NCBI GenBank assembly: GCA_014872655.1
Contig: WHHJ01000026.1
Span: 1-25,745 of the forward strand
Direction: 5' to 3'
Origin: Clostridia bacterium
GTDB lineage: Bacteria > Bacillota > Clostridia > Oscillospirales > UBA644
DNA length: 25,745 nucleotides
Translations under genes and position numbers: made by a program
Notes under the pieces: model-generated
What the model was told of the DNA's origin: nothing
Database searches by the model: none
The model's input: the letters and a program-made list of their open reading frames with translations, nothing else
Part shown: positions 1 to 6,734 of the stretch, one piece after another
How positions within the stretch are numbered: the stretch's first letter is position 1
Layout of the letters: each line of letters starts with the position of its first letter

Positions 1-681
1 GTCATGGAACACATGGTTGACGCCGTTTTATATTTTGAAGGAGAACGCACGTTAGATTGCAGAATTCTGCGTGCGGTGAAAAATCGATACGGTTCAACTA
101 ACGAAATCGGGCTGTTTGAAATGACCGGAAACGGCCTGCGGGAAATTGAGAACCCGTCAACACTTTTTTTACAAGGGAAGCCCACCAACGTCAGCGGAAT
201 TTCAACAGTTTGTGTCATGGAAGGCTCCCGACCGATTATTGCAGAAGTTCAGGCACTGGTTGCCAAAACGCCGTTCCCGGCGCCAAGACGCGTCGCCGCC
301 GGCTTTGATTTCAGCCGATTGAATTTACTCATTGCCGTGCTGGAAAAACGCTGCGGATTCTTTTTCGGCACTTCTGACGCTTATCTCAACGTCATCGGAG
401 GGCTGAAACTGGATGAGCCTGCGGCAGATCTTGCCGTCGCCTGCGCATTGGCTTCCGGATTAAAAGATTTTATTATTCCAGACGACACCCTACTGATCGG
501 GGAAGTCGGTTTGGCCGGAGAAGTTCGCGCGGTTTCTGTGATCGAGCGCAGAATATCAGAAGCCGAAAAACTCGGATTTAAACGTTGTATTGTTCCAGCC
601 AGAAACAAACTGGACCAAATACGAACCCAAATCGAACTGATCCCAGTATATTCTGTTCGGGACACACTCAACAAACTATAA
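1..681 (+). CDS. radA: DNA repair protein RadA, C-terminal part (5' end outside window)
   Basis: RadA (Sms) is a RecA-like ATPase that promotes branch migration of recombination intermediates. The frame is open from base 1, so the N-terminal zinc finger and Walker A region lie outside the window. The fragment begins in the segment MEHMVDAVLYFEGER and contains RILRAVKNRYGSTNEIG. KNRYG is the RadA-specific KNRFG motif with Tyr for Phe. The rest is the Lon-protease-like domain, with LDEPAADLAVACALASG and IGEVGLAGEVR, which is typical of RadA. It ends in TAA at 679-681 and is followed by a bidirectional terminator shared with the converging phosphodiesterase gene. Identity is confident; only completeness is unknown. 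Confidence 0.95.
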   Translation, partial: VMEHMVDAVLYFEGERTLDCRILRAVKNRYGSTNEIGLFEMTGNGLREIENPSTLFLQGKPTNVSGISTVCVMEGSRPIIAEVQALVAKTPFPAPRRVAAGFDFSRLNLLIAVLEKRCGFFFGTSDAYLNVIGGLKLDEPAADLAVACALASGLKDFIIPDDTLLIGEVGLAGEVRAVSVIERRISEAEKLGFKRCIVPARNKLDQIRTQIELIPVYSVRDTLNKL

Positions 682-756
682 TAAAACAACTCTCTGCTTA
701 AAAGCCTTAATAAGAATGGGGATCTCCCGCATAACAAAGATTCATCATTTTATAAA

Positions 757-787
757 AAAAGAACTGCTCTCAACAAGCAGTTCTTTT
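757..787. terminator. bidirectional intrinsic terminator between radA and the GDPD gene
   Basis: A 12-bp perfect stem (757-768 with 776-787) has a 7-nt loop. It is followed by TTTTCATTTT on the plus strand and a run of seven T on the minus strand. It sits between two converging genes and can stop both. Confidence 0.85.
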
Positions 788-794
788 CATTTTA

Positions 795-1550
795 TCATTT
801 AGGATCAAATCCTTCAAAAATGAACAAATCAAAATCCGGTTTTGCCTGATCAAAAGCCTGTTGATCACAAAGCGTCCATGCCGCCATCATACAATGCAAC
901 CGCTTTCTCCAAAACTGATTACATGTTTTTTTAATTCCGAGATACTGATAAGCAATAAAATCCGGTCTGGTATAAAGATTGGCCCACATATTGGTTAACG
1001 CCTTTCTTCGAATCCTGTCAAATAGATTGCTTCCTTTTCCCATATCACACGACAACTGTCCCCGAATCACTTGAGGATGATGCTTACGGTACCAGTTTAC
1101 CACTCCCGGATCAAAAGATTCAATACAATACGCGCCATGATAGCTGCGCAACATCGTATCCACGGCCTCACACAACGGTCCGCGCTGTTTTGGATCGTCC
1201 ACTTTGATCTCAATCACAAACGGCACCTGCCCGTTCACCACGTCCAGAACATTCTGCAACAGCGGAATTCGTTCCTGCGAATCAAATAACGGATACTGAC
1301 GCAACTGTTCATAAGTCAAGTCACAGACTTTTTTATCCACCCCGCAAATCCGGTTCAATTCCCCGTCATGGATTACCACCAACTGCTTATCTTTCGAAAA
1401 ATGAACATCCAACTCAATCCCATATCCGCGTTCAACAGCATTACGAAACGACTGCATTGAATTTTCCGGACAATCCGCCTGATTATCATGAAAACCTCTA
1501 TGTGCAATAAGAAATTGCTTGATATATGCTGCAGTCTCGTTTTTTGTCAT
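795..1550 (-). CDS. glycerophosphodiester phosphodiesterase family protein
   Basis: Predicted cytosolic GDPD enzyme (251 residues) that would hydrolyse glycerophosphodiesters to glycerol-3-phosphate and an alcohol. The family's catalytic and metal residues are visible: HRGF (His17, Arg18), PEN (Glu29), IELDVH (Glu46, Asp48) and IHD (His61). A later FVIEIKVDD supplies the metal-binding Glu of the barrel. No signal peptide or membrane segment is seen. The frame extends upstream to a TTG at 1583, but AAGGTG lies 6 nt before the ATG at 1550-1548, so that ATG is the likely start. It has its own promoter (1604-1632) and terminator (757-787), so it looks monocistronic. The substrate cannot be told from sequence. 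Confidence 0.9.
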   Translation of the reverse strand: MTKNETAAYIKQFLIAHRGFHDNQADCPENSMQSFRNAVERGYGIELDVHFSKDKQLVVIHDGELNRICGVDKKVCDLTYEQLRQYPLFDSQERIPLLQNVLDVVNGQVPFVIEIKVDDPKQRGPLCEAVDTMLRSYHGAYCIESFDPGVVNWYRKHHPQVIRGQLSCDMGKGSNLFDRIRRKALTNMWANLYTRPDFIAYQYLGIKKTCNQFWRKRLHCMMAAWTLCDQQAFDQAKPDFDLFIFEGFDPK

Positions 1551-1603
1551 CTTCATCACCTTCAAAAAACACAATATAAACAATGTTTTACATCTCTTTT
1601 TGT

Positions 1604-1632
1604 ATCATAGCATGTCCTTACAGACTTGTCAA
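1604..1632 (-). promoter_or_regulatory. sigma-A promoter of the GDPD gene
   Basis: On the minus strand TTGACA (1632-1627) and TATGAT (1609-1604) are separated by 17 bp, about 55 bp upstream of the chosen start codon. Confidence 0.8.
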
Positions 1633-1673
1633 GACAAAAAATATTTTTCTAAAAAATAAAAGATTTAAAAAGC

Positions 1674-1771
1674 CTCAACCGTTCCCTCTCTTTTATCCCG
1701 CAATACAATATTTCACTCCTTTTTCCAATCCTGCCACAACTACAGGACGTCTATCTCAACCGTCCCCTGTA
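1674..1771. repeat. REP-like extragenic palindrome with a partial second copy
   Basis: TACAGGACG (1741-1749) pairs with CGTCCCCTGTA (1761-1771) if two bases are bulged. The strand opposite contains CAGGGGACGG. The 16-mer at 1755-1770 recurs at 1674-1689 with 14 of 16 matches, 81 bp apart in the same orientation. No convincing gene occupies 1551-1859; an open frame on the plus strand here has no family resemblance. Confidence 0.45.
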
Positions 1772-1859
1772 ACGCCCGATTTAACAACAAATTACCTAAG
1801 ATACATCTTTATAAAAAATTCAACGCCCCGTCTTTTGATTATTCTCGCTTTATAATACA

Positions 1860-1893
1860 AAAAGAGGACCTTGTTCCAAGGTCCTCTTTTTTC
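1860..1893 (-). terminator. intrinsic terminator of tRNA-Thr
   Basis: A 14-bp perfect stem (1860-1873 with 1877-1890) has a 3-nt loop. It is A-rich on one side and T-rich on the other, so it could work in both directions. On the minus strand it lies just downstream of the tRNA 3' end and is followed by TTTTT. Confidence 0.8.
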
Positions 1894-1900
1894 AATCCAA

Positions 1901-1976
1901 TGGAGCTGGTAGTCAGAATCGAACTGACGACCTCATCATTACGAGTGATGCGCACTACCGACTGTGCTATACCAGC
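1901..1976 (-). tRNA. tRNA-Thr(CGT)
   Basis: A 76-nt cloverleaf on the minus strand. The acceptor stem is GCTGGTA with TACCAGC, discriminator T, and CCA is encoded. The D arm is GCAC/GTGC. The anticodon arm CATCA-CTCGTAA-TGATG gives anticodon CGT, reading ACG. The T arm is GTCAG-TTCGATT-CTGAC. It has its own promoter and terminator. Confidence 0.95.
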
Positions 1977-1993
1977 ATTTGGCTTGCTGTACA

Positions 1994-2022
1994 ATTATAG
2001 CACAATCCTGCTGCTTTTGCAA
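1994..2022 (-). promoter_or_regulatory. promoter of tRNA-Thr
   Basis: On the minus strand TTGCAA (2022-2017), a 17-bp spacer and TATAAT (1999-1994) lie about 18 bp upstream of the tRNA. Confidence 0.8.
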
Positions 2023-2077
2023 TACCTGTTTGAAAGTTTTTTATTTTTTTTATCTTCTGTACAAAAAAATCTTCTTT

Positions 2078-2310
2078 TCAAAATAAATATTTGACGGAGA
2101 TCATGCCCACACCCAACACCGTTAAAATAACGCCAACCGTTCTATTTAGTGTTTTTGCAGATGCCTTATTGGCCAACGCAGCACCGATTCTTGCCCACAA
2201 AAGTGTAAACACTACACATAAAACCAACAAAAGAATATCCGATATCACGCCCCAAATAAGTGTTTCAGGATTTCTAGACCTTTTGAAAGGAAGAATTCAT
2301 TACTCCTATT
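2078..2310 (-). pseudogene. TSUP (TauE/SafE) permease, C-terminal remnant
   Basis: The minus strand carries an open frame without a start codon that ends in TGA at 2080-2078. It encodes the hydrophobic stretch ISDILLLVLCVVFTLLWARI, then GAALANKASAKTLNR, then VGVILTVLGVGMISVKYLF. The pattern G-A-x-L-A-N-K-x-x-x-K-T-L-N-R followed by one last helix is what I recall of the C-terminal end of TSUP sulfite/sulfonate exporters. Upstream of a G4 run the sensible frame switches to EFFLSKGLEILKHLF, which indicates a frameshift; both frames meet stops by about 2310. No start or ribosome binding site fits. The N-terminal part of apparently the same gene lies at 5517-5778 on the same strand. Family assignment rests on reading the motif by eye. 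Confidence 0.65.
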
Positions 2311-2365
2311 TCAAAAATTTTGTAATATGAAATTTGCATACCGAAGTTAAAAGTTTTGATGTAAG

Positions 2366-2455
2366 GAATATTACGCAGATACCGCGGAAAAAGATACGAA
2401 AGCACTCAACAAGTATGTAGTCGATTCATTACAAAAAGATAAAGAACATGACTAG
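2366..2455 (+). pseudogene. short C-terminal coding remnant, family unknown
   Basis: A plus-strand frame without a start codon encodes EYYADTAEKDTKALNKY and then VVDSLQKDKEHD before TAG at 2453-2455. It is charged and soluble and looks like the 3' end of a real gene, but an in-frame TGA lies just upstream at about 2357-2359. I do not recognise the family. It points the opposite way to the permease remnant beside it and sits at the left edge of the suspected insertion. Confidence 0.35.
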
Positions 2456-3118
2456 TCAATCCTTTTTGTCCACACAACCCCTTTATGGGCAAGTAAAGTA
2501 ACAAACGCATATCTGGCAGTCCAATATAAAACGCATTTCATGCGTCACCAATAATCTTTAGGGCTTTACTAAAAATGGAGTACCACCCGCTATGCGGGTA
2601 GGTCCCTATCCTTTTATGCGGGAAGTCGTTAGCGAGATTATGCGGAGAGGTGCGTATCGAATCCGTTATCTGCCGGATCTCCTGCTCGTCCGGTAAGTTT
2701 ACTAAGTTTACCGATGTGAAATAGATGTCAGCCTTTACAGACTTGTACACATATTTCTTCTCTGGATTATATCTCCATGAGCCGAATCCGCTTGTTGACA
2801 AGCATCAGAGTTATCACCCTCACATCGATAAATTCCCGCAGGTCCCGTAAAAACAAATATGTCTTTACCCATTTTAAACAAAACGATTGGCCGGCGGATC
2901 ATAGCAATCAAGCTCGATATCATGTGCAAAAAACGCCCGCAGCAATTCTACTGCAGGCGTAAAAAGACTCTTTGCAGTTATTTGACCGACCACGGTTAGG
3001 CGATGAAGCATAAAATACCCGCAAAAATCCTATAACGTCTAAAAAGTAAGCCTGAGGACATTTCCGGGCTTGACGGTTTAGAAAAAGCCAAACTTGAATT
3101 CTTCGAAAAAACCTTCTC
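2456..3118. other. decayed spacer downstream of the 654-residue gene
   Basis: No intact gene is convincing here. A minus-strand open stretch at 2538-2801 could start at TTG and encodes NPEKKYVYKSVKADIYF followed by LPDEQEIRQITDSIRTS. It looks like protein, but it has no ribosome binding site and begins right after a stop. Further upstream on the same strand the other two frames carry short protein-like pieces (KMGKDIFVFTGPAGIYR; LDCYDPPANRFV). This suggests one gene broken by several frameshifts. I cannot name it. Three TATGCGG copies spaced 24 bp apart lie at 2591, 2615 and 2639. Confidence 0.3.
2928..2960 (-). terminator. intrinsic terminator downstream of the 654-residue gene
   Basis: The 9-bp stem (2934-2942 with 2951-2959, one G-U pair) has an 8-nt loop. 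On the minus strand it is followed by six T (2933-2928). It lies about 160 bp beyond the stop codon at 3119. Confidence 0.7.
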
Positions 3119-5083
3119 TTATCCGATAATACCTTCAGCTTTTTTATCCGCCACCGCAGCTTCTTCCGCCGCAATTGCCTTAGCTTCCTGCTCTGTCTTT
3201 GCAAGCCTTACCGAATAGATATACATACTGTCGTCTGTGTTGGACTCGGTAAAGAAGTCAAAGCGGACAAAGTTGACCTTTCCCGTCCAGAAACCCTTAT
3301 CGGACAGATCCAATATATGGGAAGCAAAATGATCAGAAGCATCGGTTGTGGTTCGCATATAGGCATCAGGCGTTGCTGCTGCAACATCTCCCGCTCCCAA
3401 GAAAAACTCAGTGGTGTAGTTTGCCTTTGAATTTGTTTTGGGCGCACGGTAGGTAACAACCAAATAAGGATACTCATCTGCGGACGCGCTCTCTGAAAGC
3501 ATGGTGTAGTCGAACTGAATGTACGGATCATTGGCTTCGTCCTTTGTTACAAACAGTTTTGCGAAATCTCCGACTCTTTCAACATTCGCCTGATTTTTTA
3601 AATTGAAAAGGCGCATGGAGTCGTTGTTGTCAAATCTGATATTTACAGGGTCTATCTCAGCCGATATTGTCTGAGATAATGAAGCGTTGTCTGTAAAGTC
3701 CTTGTTTGCCTTAAATTTCGCGCGGATTTCGTCTACGGTTCCTGTTGTAATAAGATACGAATATTCTATTTTTTCTCCGAAATAAAGAGCCATCATTTTG
3801 ACGGGCGCTGTATAGTTTGTGGATGTTGCATATCCGTACTTGCTTCCGTCATACATGGATCTTGCGGCAACGAGCGAGTCTACATTGGGAACAAATAGTC
3901 CTATACCCCAGTCGTTGTCGTCAACCCATGCCGACCACTTTTCTGTATTCTCGTCGGAGTAGTTAAAACTGTATCTCTCTTCCGCGCTCCAGCCGATATT
4001 TGTGTGCTTTTCAAGGGTGTCGTCAGTCCACGGCTTATCTCCGTTGTAGCAAACGAAATTTCCGAGATAACTTATGGTATAGAAAGCAGGCATTTCCTGA
4101 CTCGTTTTTGGATTATCGTAGTTCGAGAAATCAATAAATGAGTTATATACATTTATAACCTCGCCGTCTATCTTATAGATGTTTTCCATATAAGACTGCG
4201 TGAGCGAGTTTTTTTTCGCCCAATCTTTGGCACGGTTTTTTATGTAAATATAGTCTTCCTCAACCTTATAGTCTATTATCTTTGAATGGGTATTGTGCTG
4301 ATCTCCGCCCTGAACCGGATTGTACGGGCAGAGATTACCATTGAATTTCGAAGGCTTATAGTCGGGATCGTCAAGAGTTCCGTAGTAAGACTGCTGAACC
4401 AGTCTTCCCGTATCATGATTGTTTAAAAGATTGGTTATTTCCGGGTCTGCGTCTTTTTTGTCCTCCAGATAGGAAATCCCGCCGCCCCACATAAGGTTTA
4501 TTCCGAGCTTGTATCTGTCTGTTTCAAGATACACTACATTATCGGTCAAGACCTCTTCTTCGCTCATTGAAAGAGTTTTAAGCGAAAACTCACAGGGGCT
4601 GTTCTGTATGAGTTCAAGTTCTATTTTCGTTACCGATTTAAACTTCTCGGAGTTTAAATATCCGTCGATGAAAGACGAGAAGGTAAGATTTTCGCCCGCT
4701 TCAAGGTAGAAGCTCTCTTTTTCCTCAGCCGAACCGTTTGAGAGTATAATCTCGCCTTTAAGCGGCACACTTGCGCTATATCCTATGTGATACTTGTTGA
4801 AAGTTTTTTCTGCCCTGGGAGGTACGACCGAAAATGTATCCTCTGATTCTATTATGAAAATATCCCCACTTTTCGAGGAATATCCGCTTACCGAAACCGC
4901 AGTTTTATCCCTGTTTTTTGAGGAATCTGCGCTTGCCGAAACCGCTATTTTCTCCCCATTTAAAAGAATCTCAAGATTGTCGGAGGCCACGACGTTATAA
5001 ATTATTAATGTTACGGATATCAAAACTATCGCCGCGCAGATAACAACCGCTGCAATTCCCATAAAACCTTTAGTGACTTTCAT
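3119..5083 (-). CDS. membrane-anchored extracellular protein of unknown function
   Basis: Intact 654-residue protein. Residues 7-33 form one hydrophobic helix after a Lys-rich start, so it is probably a signal anchor with the bulk outside the cell. Residues 49-78 carry a degenerate 15-residue tandem repeat. The central region (about 185-460) has NNHDTGRLVQQSYYG (221-235), YNPVQGGDQHN (254-264) and WSAWVDDNDWGIGLFVPN (383-400). I recall such motifs only from uncharacterised secreted proteins. The pattern suggests a beta-sandwich, perhaps galactose-mutarotase-like, acting on or binding carbohydrate; that is inference. Residues 475-628 look like a second beta-rich domain, and the tail is Ala/Glu-rich. 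GGGAGG lies 6 nt before the ATG at 5083, which decides the start over the ATG at 5104. It is intact inside decayed sequence. Confidence 0.75.
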   Translation of the reverse strand: MKVTKGFMGIAAVVICAAIVLISVTLIIYNVVASDNLEILLNGEKIAVSASADSSKNRDKTAVSVSGYSSKSGDIFIIESEDTFSVVPPRAEKTFNKYHIGYSASVPLKGEIILSNGSAEEKESFYLEAGENLTFSSFIDGYLNSEKFKSVTKIELELIQNSPCEFSLKTLSMSEEEVLTDNVVYLETDRYKLGINLMWGGGISYLEDKKDADPEITNLLNNHDTGRLVQQSYYGTLDDPDYKPSKFNGNLCPYNPVQGGDQHNTHSKIIDYKVEEDYIYIKNRAKDWAKKNSLTQSYMENIYKIDGEVINVYNSFIDFSNYDNPKTSQEMPAFYTISYLGNFVCYNGDKPWTDDTLEKHTNIGWSAEERYSFNYSDENTEKWSAWVDDNDWGIGLFVPNVDSLVAARSMYDGSKYGYATSTNYTAPVKMMALYFGEKIEYSYLITTGTVDEIRAKFKANKDFTDNASLSQTISAEIDPVNIRFDNNDSMRLFNLKNQANVERVGDFAKLFVTKDEANDPYIQFDYTMLSESASADEYPYLVVTYRAPKTNSKANYTTEFFLGAGDVAAATPDAYMRTTTDASDHFASHILDLSDKGFWTGKVNFVRFDFFTESNTDDSMYIYSVRLAKTEQEAKAIAAEEAAVADKKAEGIIG

Positions 5084-5143
5084 CAACATCCTCCCTTCGC
5101 GCATTGACCGAATGCCGTTCCATTATAAAACAGTTACAAATAA

Positions 5144-5173
5144 ATTATAACACAAAAAATAATTCCCGGTCAA
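5144..5173 (-). promoter_or_regulatory. candidate promoter of the 654-residue gene
   Basis: On the minus strand TTGACC (5173-5168), an 18-bp spacer and TATAAT (5149-5144) lie about 60 bp upstream of the ATG. Confidence 0.55.
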
Positions 5174-5421
5174 TTCACTCAATTTACAATTTGATAATAT
5201 TTTTTTATATGATTTGCATAATTCCACTTTGCCGGTCTCATATTCATTATACCGATTCAGGAAACAGGGGTAAAATCTCTGTGTTGTTTCTCTAATATAA
5301 CATATGTGACCAATATCTATCCCGCTGTTTTTCGGCATATTTCCGTTGTTTTATGATGCCTTCATTTTATAGAAGATTTTCAAAAAAACCAATGTTCCGA
5401 CAATTCTTTCATCCGCTTGTA

Positions 5422-5465
5422 CAGAAACGAGAGCACGAATTGAAAAATTCGTGCTCTCGTTTCTG
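5422..5465. repeat. perfect 20-bp inverted repeat (hairpin, loop GAAA)
   Basis: The arms 5422-5441 and 5446-5465 are exactly complementary over 20 bp, with the loop GAAA on the plus strand. Neither side has a proper T run (TTCTGCTCTG on the plus side), so it is a weak candidate terminator. It may instead be a structured element brought in with the inserted segment. Confidence 0.7.
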
Positions 5466-5516
5466 CTCTGCAATTCTGGTTTCTGTTTATTTCTTAGAAT
5501 ACTGTCTTATACACGC

Positions 5517-5778
5517 TCAGCATAACATGCCGTTTTTTATGTCGATGTTTTTATTTTTTCCGTAAATATAAGCCGAAACAGCGCTTGCCTAAACGTCTGA
5601 TGTCAGTGCAATCCCGATTGCAGCATATATCGGCACATCTAAAAAACGTAATCAGTATTGACAAAATAATAGCGGCAGCACTCAAACCCGCAAAATCGGT
5701 CTCCAGGCCGGTCCTGCCTCTACAATAAAACATACAATAATCAAAATCAACAAATCTATTTTTCTTATCCGTCATCAA
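5517..5778 (-). pseudogene. TSUP (TauE/SafE) permease, N-terminal remnant
   Basis: The gene would start at ATG 5775-5773, overlapping the end of the HAD gene, with MTDKK. Reading requires frame changes. The first is at A5, giving IDLLILIIVCFIVEAG. The second is near GGACCGG, giving GLETDFAGLSAAAIILSILI. The third is at T6, giving LDVPIYAAIGIALTSDV. An in-frame TAG then stands where Leu is expected, followed by ASAVSAYIYGKNKNIDIKNG. Joined, this reads as the first helices of a TSUP permease (VP-x-x-x-A-I-G-I-A-L pattern, then a Tyr-rich loop and a basic DIKNG segment). Several disruptions mark it as dead. A 75-residue open frame on this strand (5551-5778) is only one of the three frames. The C-terminal end lies at 2078-2310. 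Confidence 0.7.
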
Positions 5779-6296
5779 TACTGATTTTTTATTTTTTCCA
5801 ATGCTCTGCGCCGTTCGATTTCACGTTTGCGCTTCCATCGAACAAACCAGGTAGATCTTTCGCCCACAGGGTCCACCAACACACTGCGAATTCCGGCACG
5901 CTTCGCAGCAAAAATATCCGTAAAAAGTTGATCGCCTAAAAAAACAGCATCATCTTTTTGTATATTCAGCACACGATACGCTCGTTCAAAAGCATATACG
6001 CAAGGCTTTGCTGCATTACATAAAAAAGGAACGCCCAACTTTTGGGCAAACGGCTCCACACGCTTACGCCCATTGTTTGACACAATACACAAGCCAATCC
6101 CGTTCTCCTGCAGCAGCGTTACCCACGCCGCAAGTTCTACCGGAACATCCATGCTATTATGAATCACCAGCGTATCGTCCAAATCTGTAAGGATTCCCCG
6201 AATCCCGTATTTATGAACAACTTCTAATGTCAACATCTGATAATTTTGCAAATACAATGTCGGAGACAAATCCGCAGCCATCCGTTCATACCCCAT
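5775..6296 (-). CDS. YqeG family HAD-IIIA phosphatase
   Basis: A small HAD-superfamily hydrolase of 173 residues, cytosolic. The catalytic DxDxT is LTDLDDTL (Asp38 nucleophile, Asp40). Motif II is IVSNN (71-75), motif III Lys is in AAKP (about 97) and motif IV is GDQLFTD (121-127). The family is related to PGP-type phosphatases; its substrate in Firmicutes is not established. The reading frame extends to a TTG at 6314, but that codon lies inside the rpsU terminator, so ATG 6296 (preceded by GGA) is chosen; ATG 6281 is also possible. No promoter is visible in the short gap, so expression may depend on readthrough from rpsU. Its stop overlaps the start of the dead permease gene. Confidence 0.88.
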   Translation of the reverse strand: MGYERMAADLSPTLYLQNYQMLTLEVVHKYGIRGILTDLDDTLVIHNSMDVPVELAAWVTLLQENGIGLCIVSNNGRKRVEPFAQKLGVPFLCNAAKPCVYAFERAYRVLNIQKDDAVFLGDQLFTDIFAAKRAGIRSVLVDPVGERSTWFVRWKRKREIERRRALEKIKNQY

Positions 6297-6313
6297 CTTT
6301 ATCCAATATAACA

Positions 6314-6342
6314 AAAGGCTGCAATCATAAATTGCAGCCTTT
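6314..6342 (-). terminator. intrinsic terminator of rpsU
   Basis: A 12-bp perfect stem (6314-6325 with 6331-6342) has a 5-nt loop. On the minus strand it is followed by TTGTTATATT and lies 6 bp after the rpsU stop codon. Confidence 0.8.
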
Positions 6343-6348
6343 CCGTTC

Positions 6349-6525
6349 TTACTTATACTTACGCTTCCGCGCAGCTTCAGACTTTTTCTTGCGCTTTACA
6401 GACGGTTTTTCATAATGTTCGCGTTTTCTTAATTCAGATAACACACCGGCCTTGGCACATTGTCTTTTAAAACGACGGAGCGCATTGTCCAGAGATTCGT
6501 TTTCTTTAATTTTAATTTCTGCCAT
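6349..6525 (-). CDS. rpsU: 30S ribosomal protein S21
   Basis: A 58-residue basic protein, MAEIKIKENESLDNALRRF onward, with SELRKREHYEKPSVKRK and the Lys/Arg-rich C-terminus AARKRKYK. Length and sequence match bacterial S21, which binds near the 3' end of 16S rRNA in the small subunit and supports initiation. GGAGGG precedes the ATG at 6525. It has its own promoter (6611-6639), an 80-nt leader and a terminator just after the stop. The HAD phosphatase gene follows on the same strand beyond the terminator. Confidence 0.95.
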   Translation of the reverse strand: MAEIKIKENESLDNALRRFKRQCAKAGVLSELRKREHYEKPSVKRKKKSEAARKRKYK

Positions 6526-6610
6526 TCAAAACTACCCTCCCTCCATCGCTTAACACATCCATACATATCAAACGACCTTTACACTTTATGGCTCTAGAAC
6601 CATATAACAT

Positions 6611-6639
6611 ATTATACACAAAAAGAAATCCCTTGTCAA
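6611..6639 (-). promoter_or_regulatory. sigma-A promoter of rpsU
   Basis: On the minus strand consensus TTGACA (6639-6634) and consensus TATAAT (6616-6611) are separated by 17 bp. It is one of the strongest promoters in the window. Confidence 0.9.
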
Positions 6640-6734
6640 TAGCGATTTGGAAATCTATGTCAAAAATATTTAACAAACTTTGACATTTGTTTTTGTGTAT
6701 TTCAAACCTTTCCGTCGAATTTTGTCATGCAAAA

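Larger units (their letters stand above)
5084..5516. other. non-coding upstream region of the 654-residue gene
   Basis: This AT-rich stretch contains the likely promoter (5144-5173), a second TATAAT-like site on the minus strand (5127-5122) and the long hairpin at 5422-5465. Beyond about 5500 it merges into the decayed permease remnant. I see no intact gene on either strand. Confidence 0.5.

Noticed and set aside
1583..1855. 90-codon plus-strand open frame between the GDPD gene and tRNA-Thr
   Set aside because: It overlaps the GDPD promoter and the REP-like repeat, has no ribosome binding site and its translation looks like low-complexity spacer.
5551..5778. 75-codon minus-strand open frame just after the HAD gene
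   Set aside because: It is one frame of the decayed permease; the conserved residues move between all three frames, so it is not a gene on its own.
6658..6685. Inverted TGTCAAA / TTTGACA pair upstream of the rpsU promoter
   Set aside because: The arms are only 7 bp and resemble chance -35-like hexamers in AT-rich DNA; no -10 partner at proper spacing was seen.
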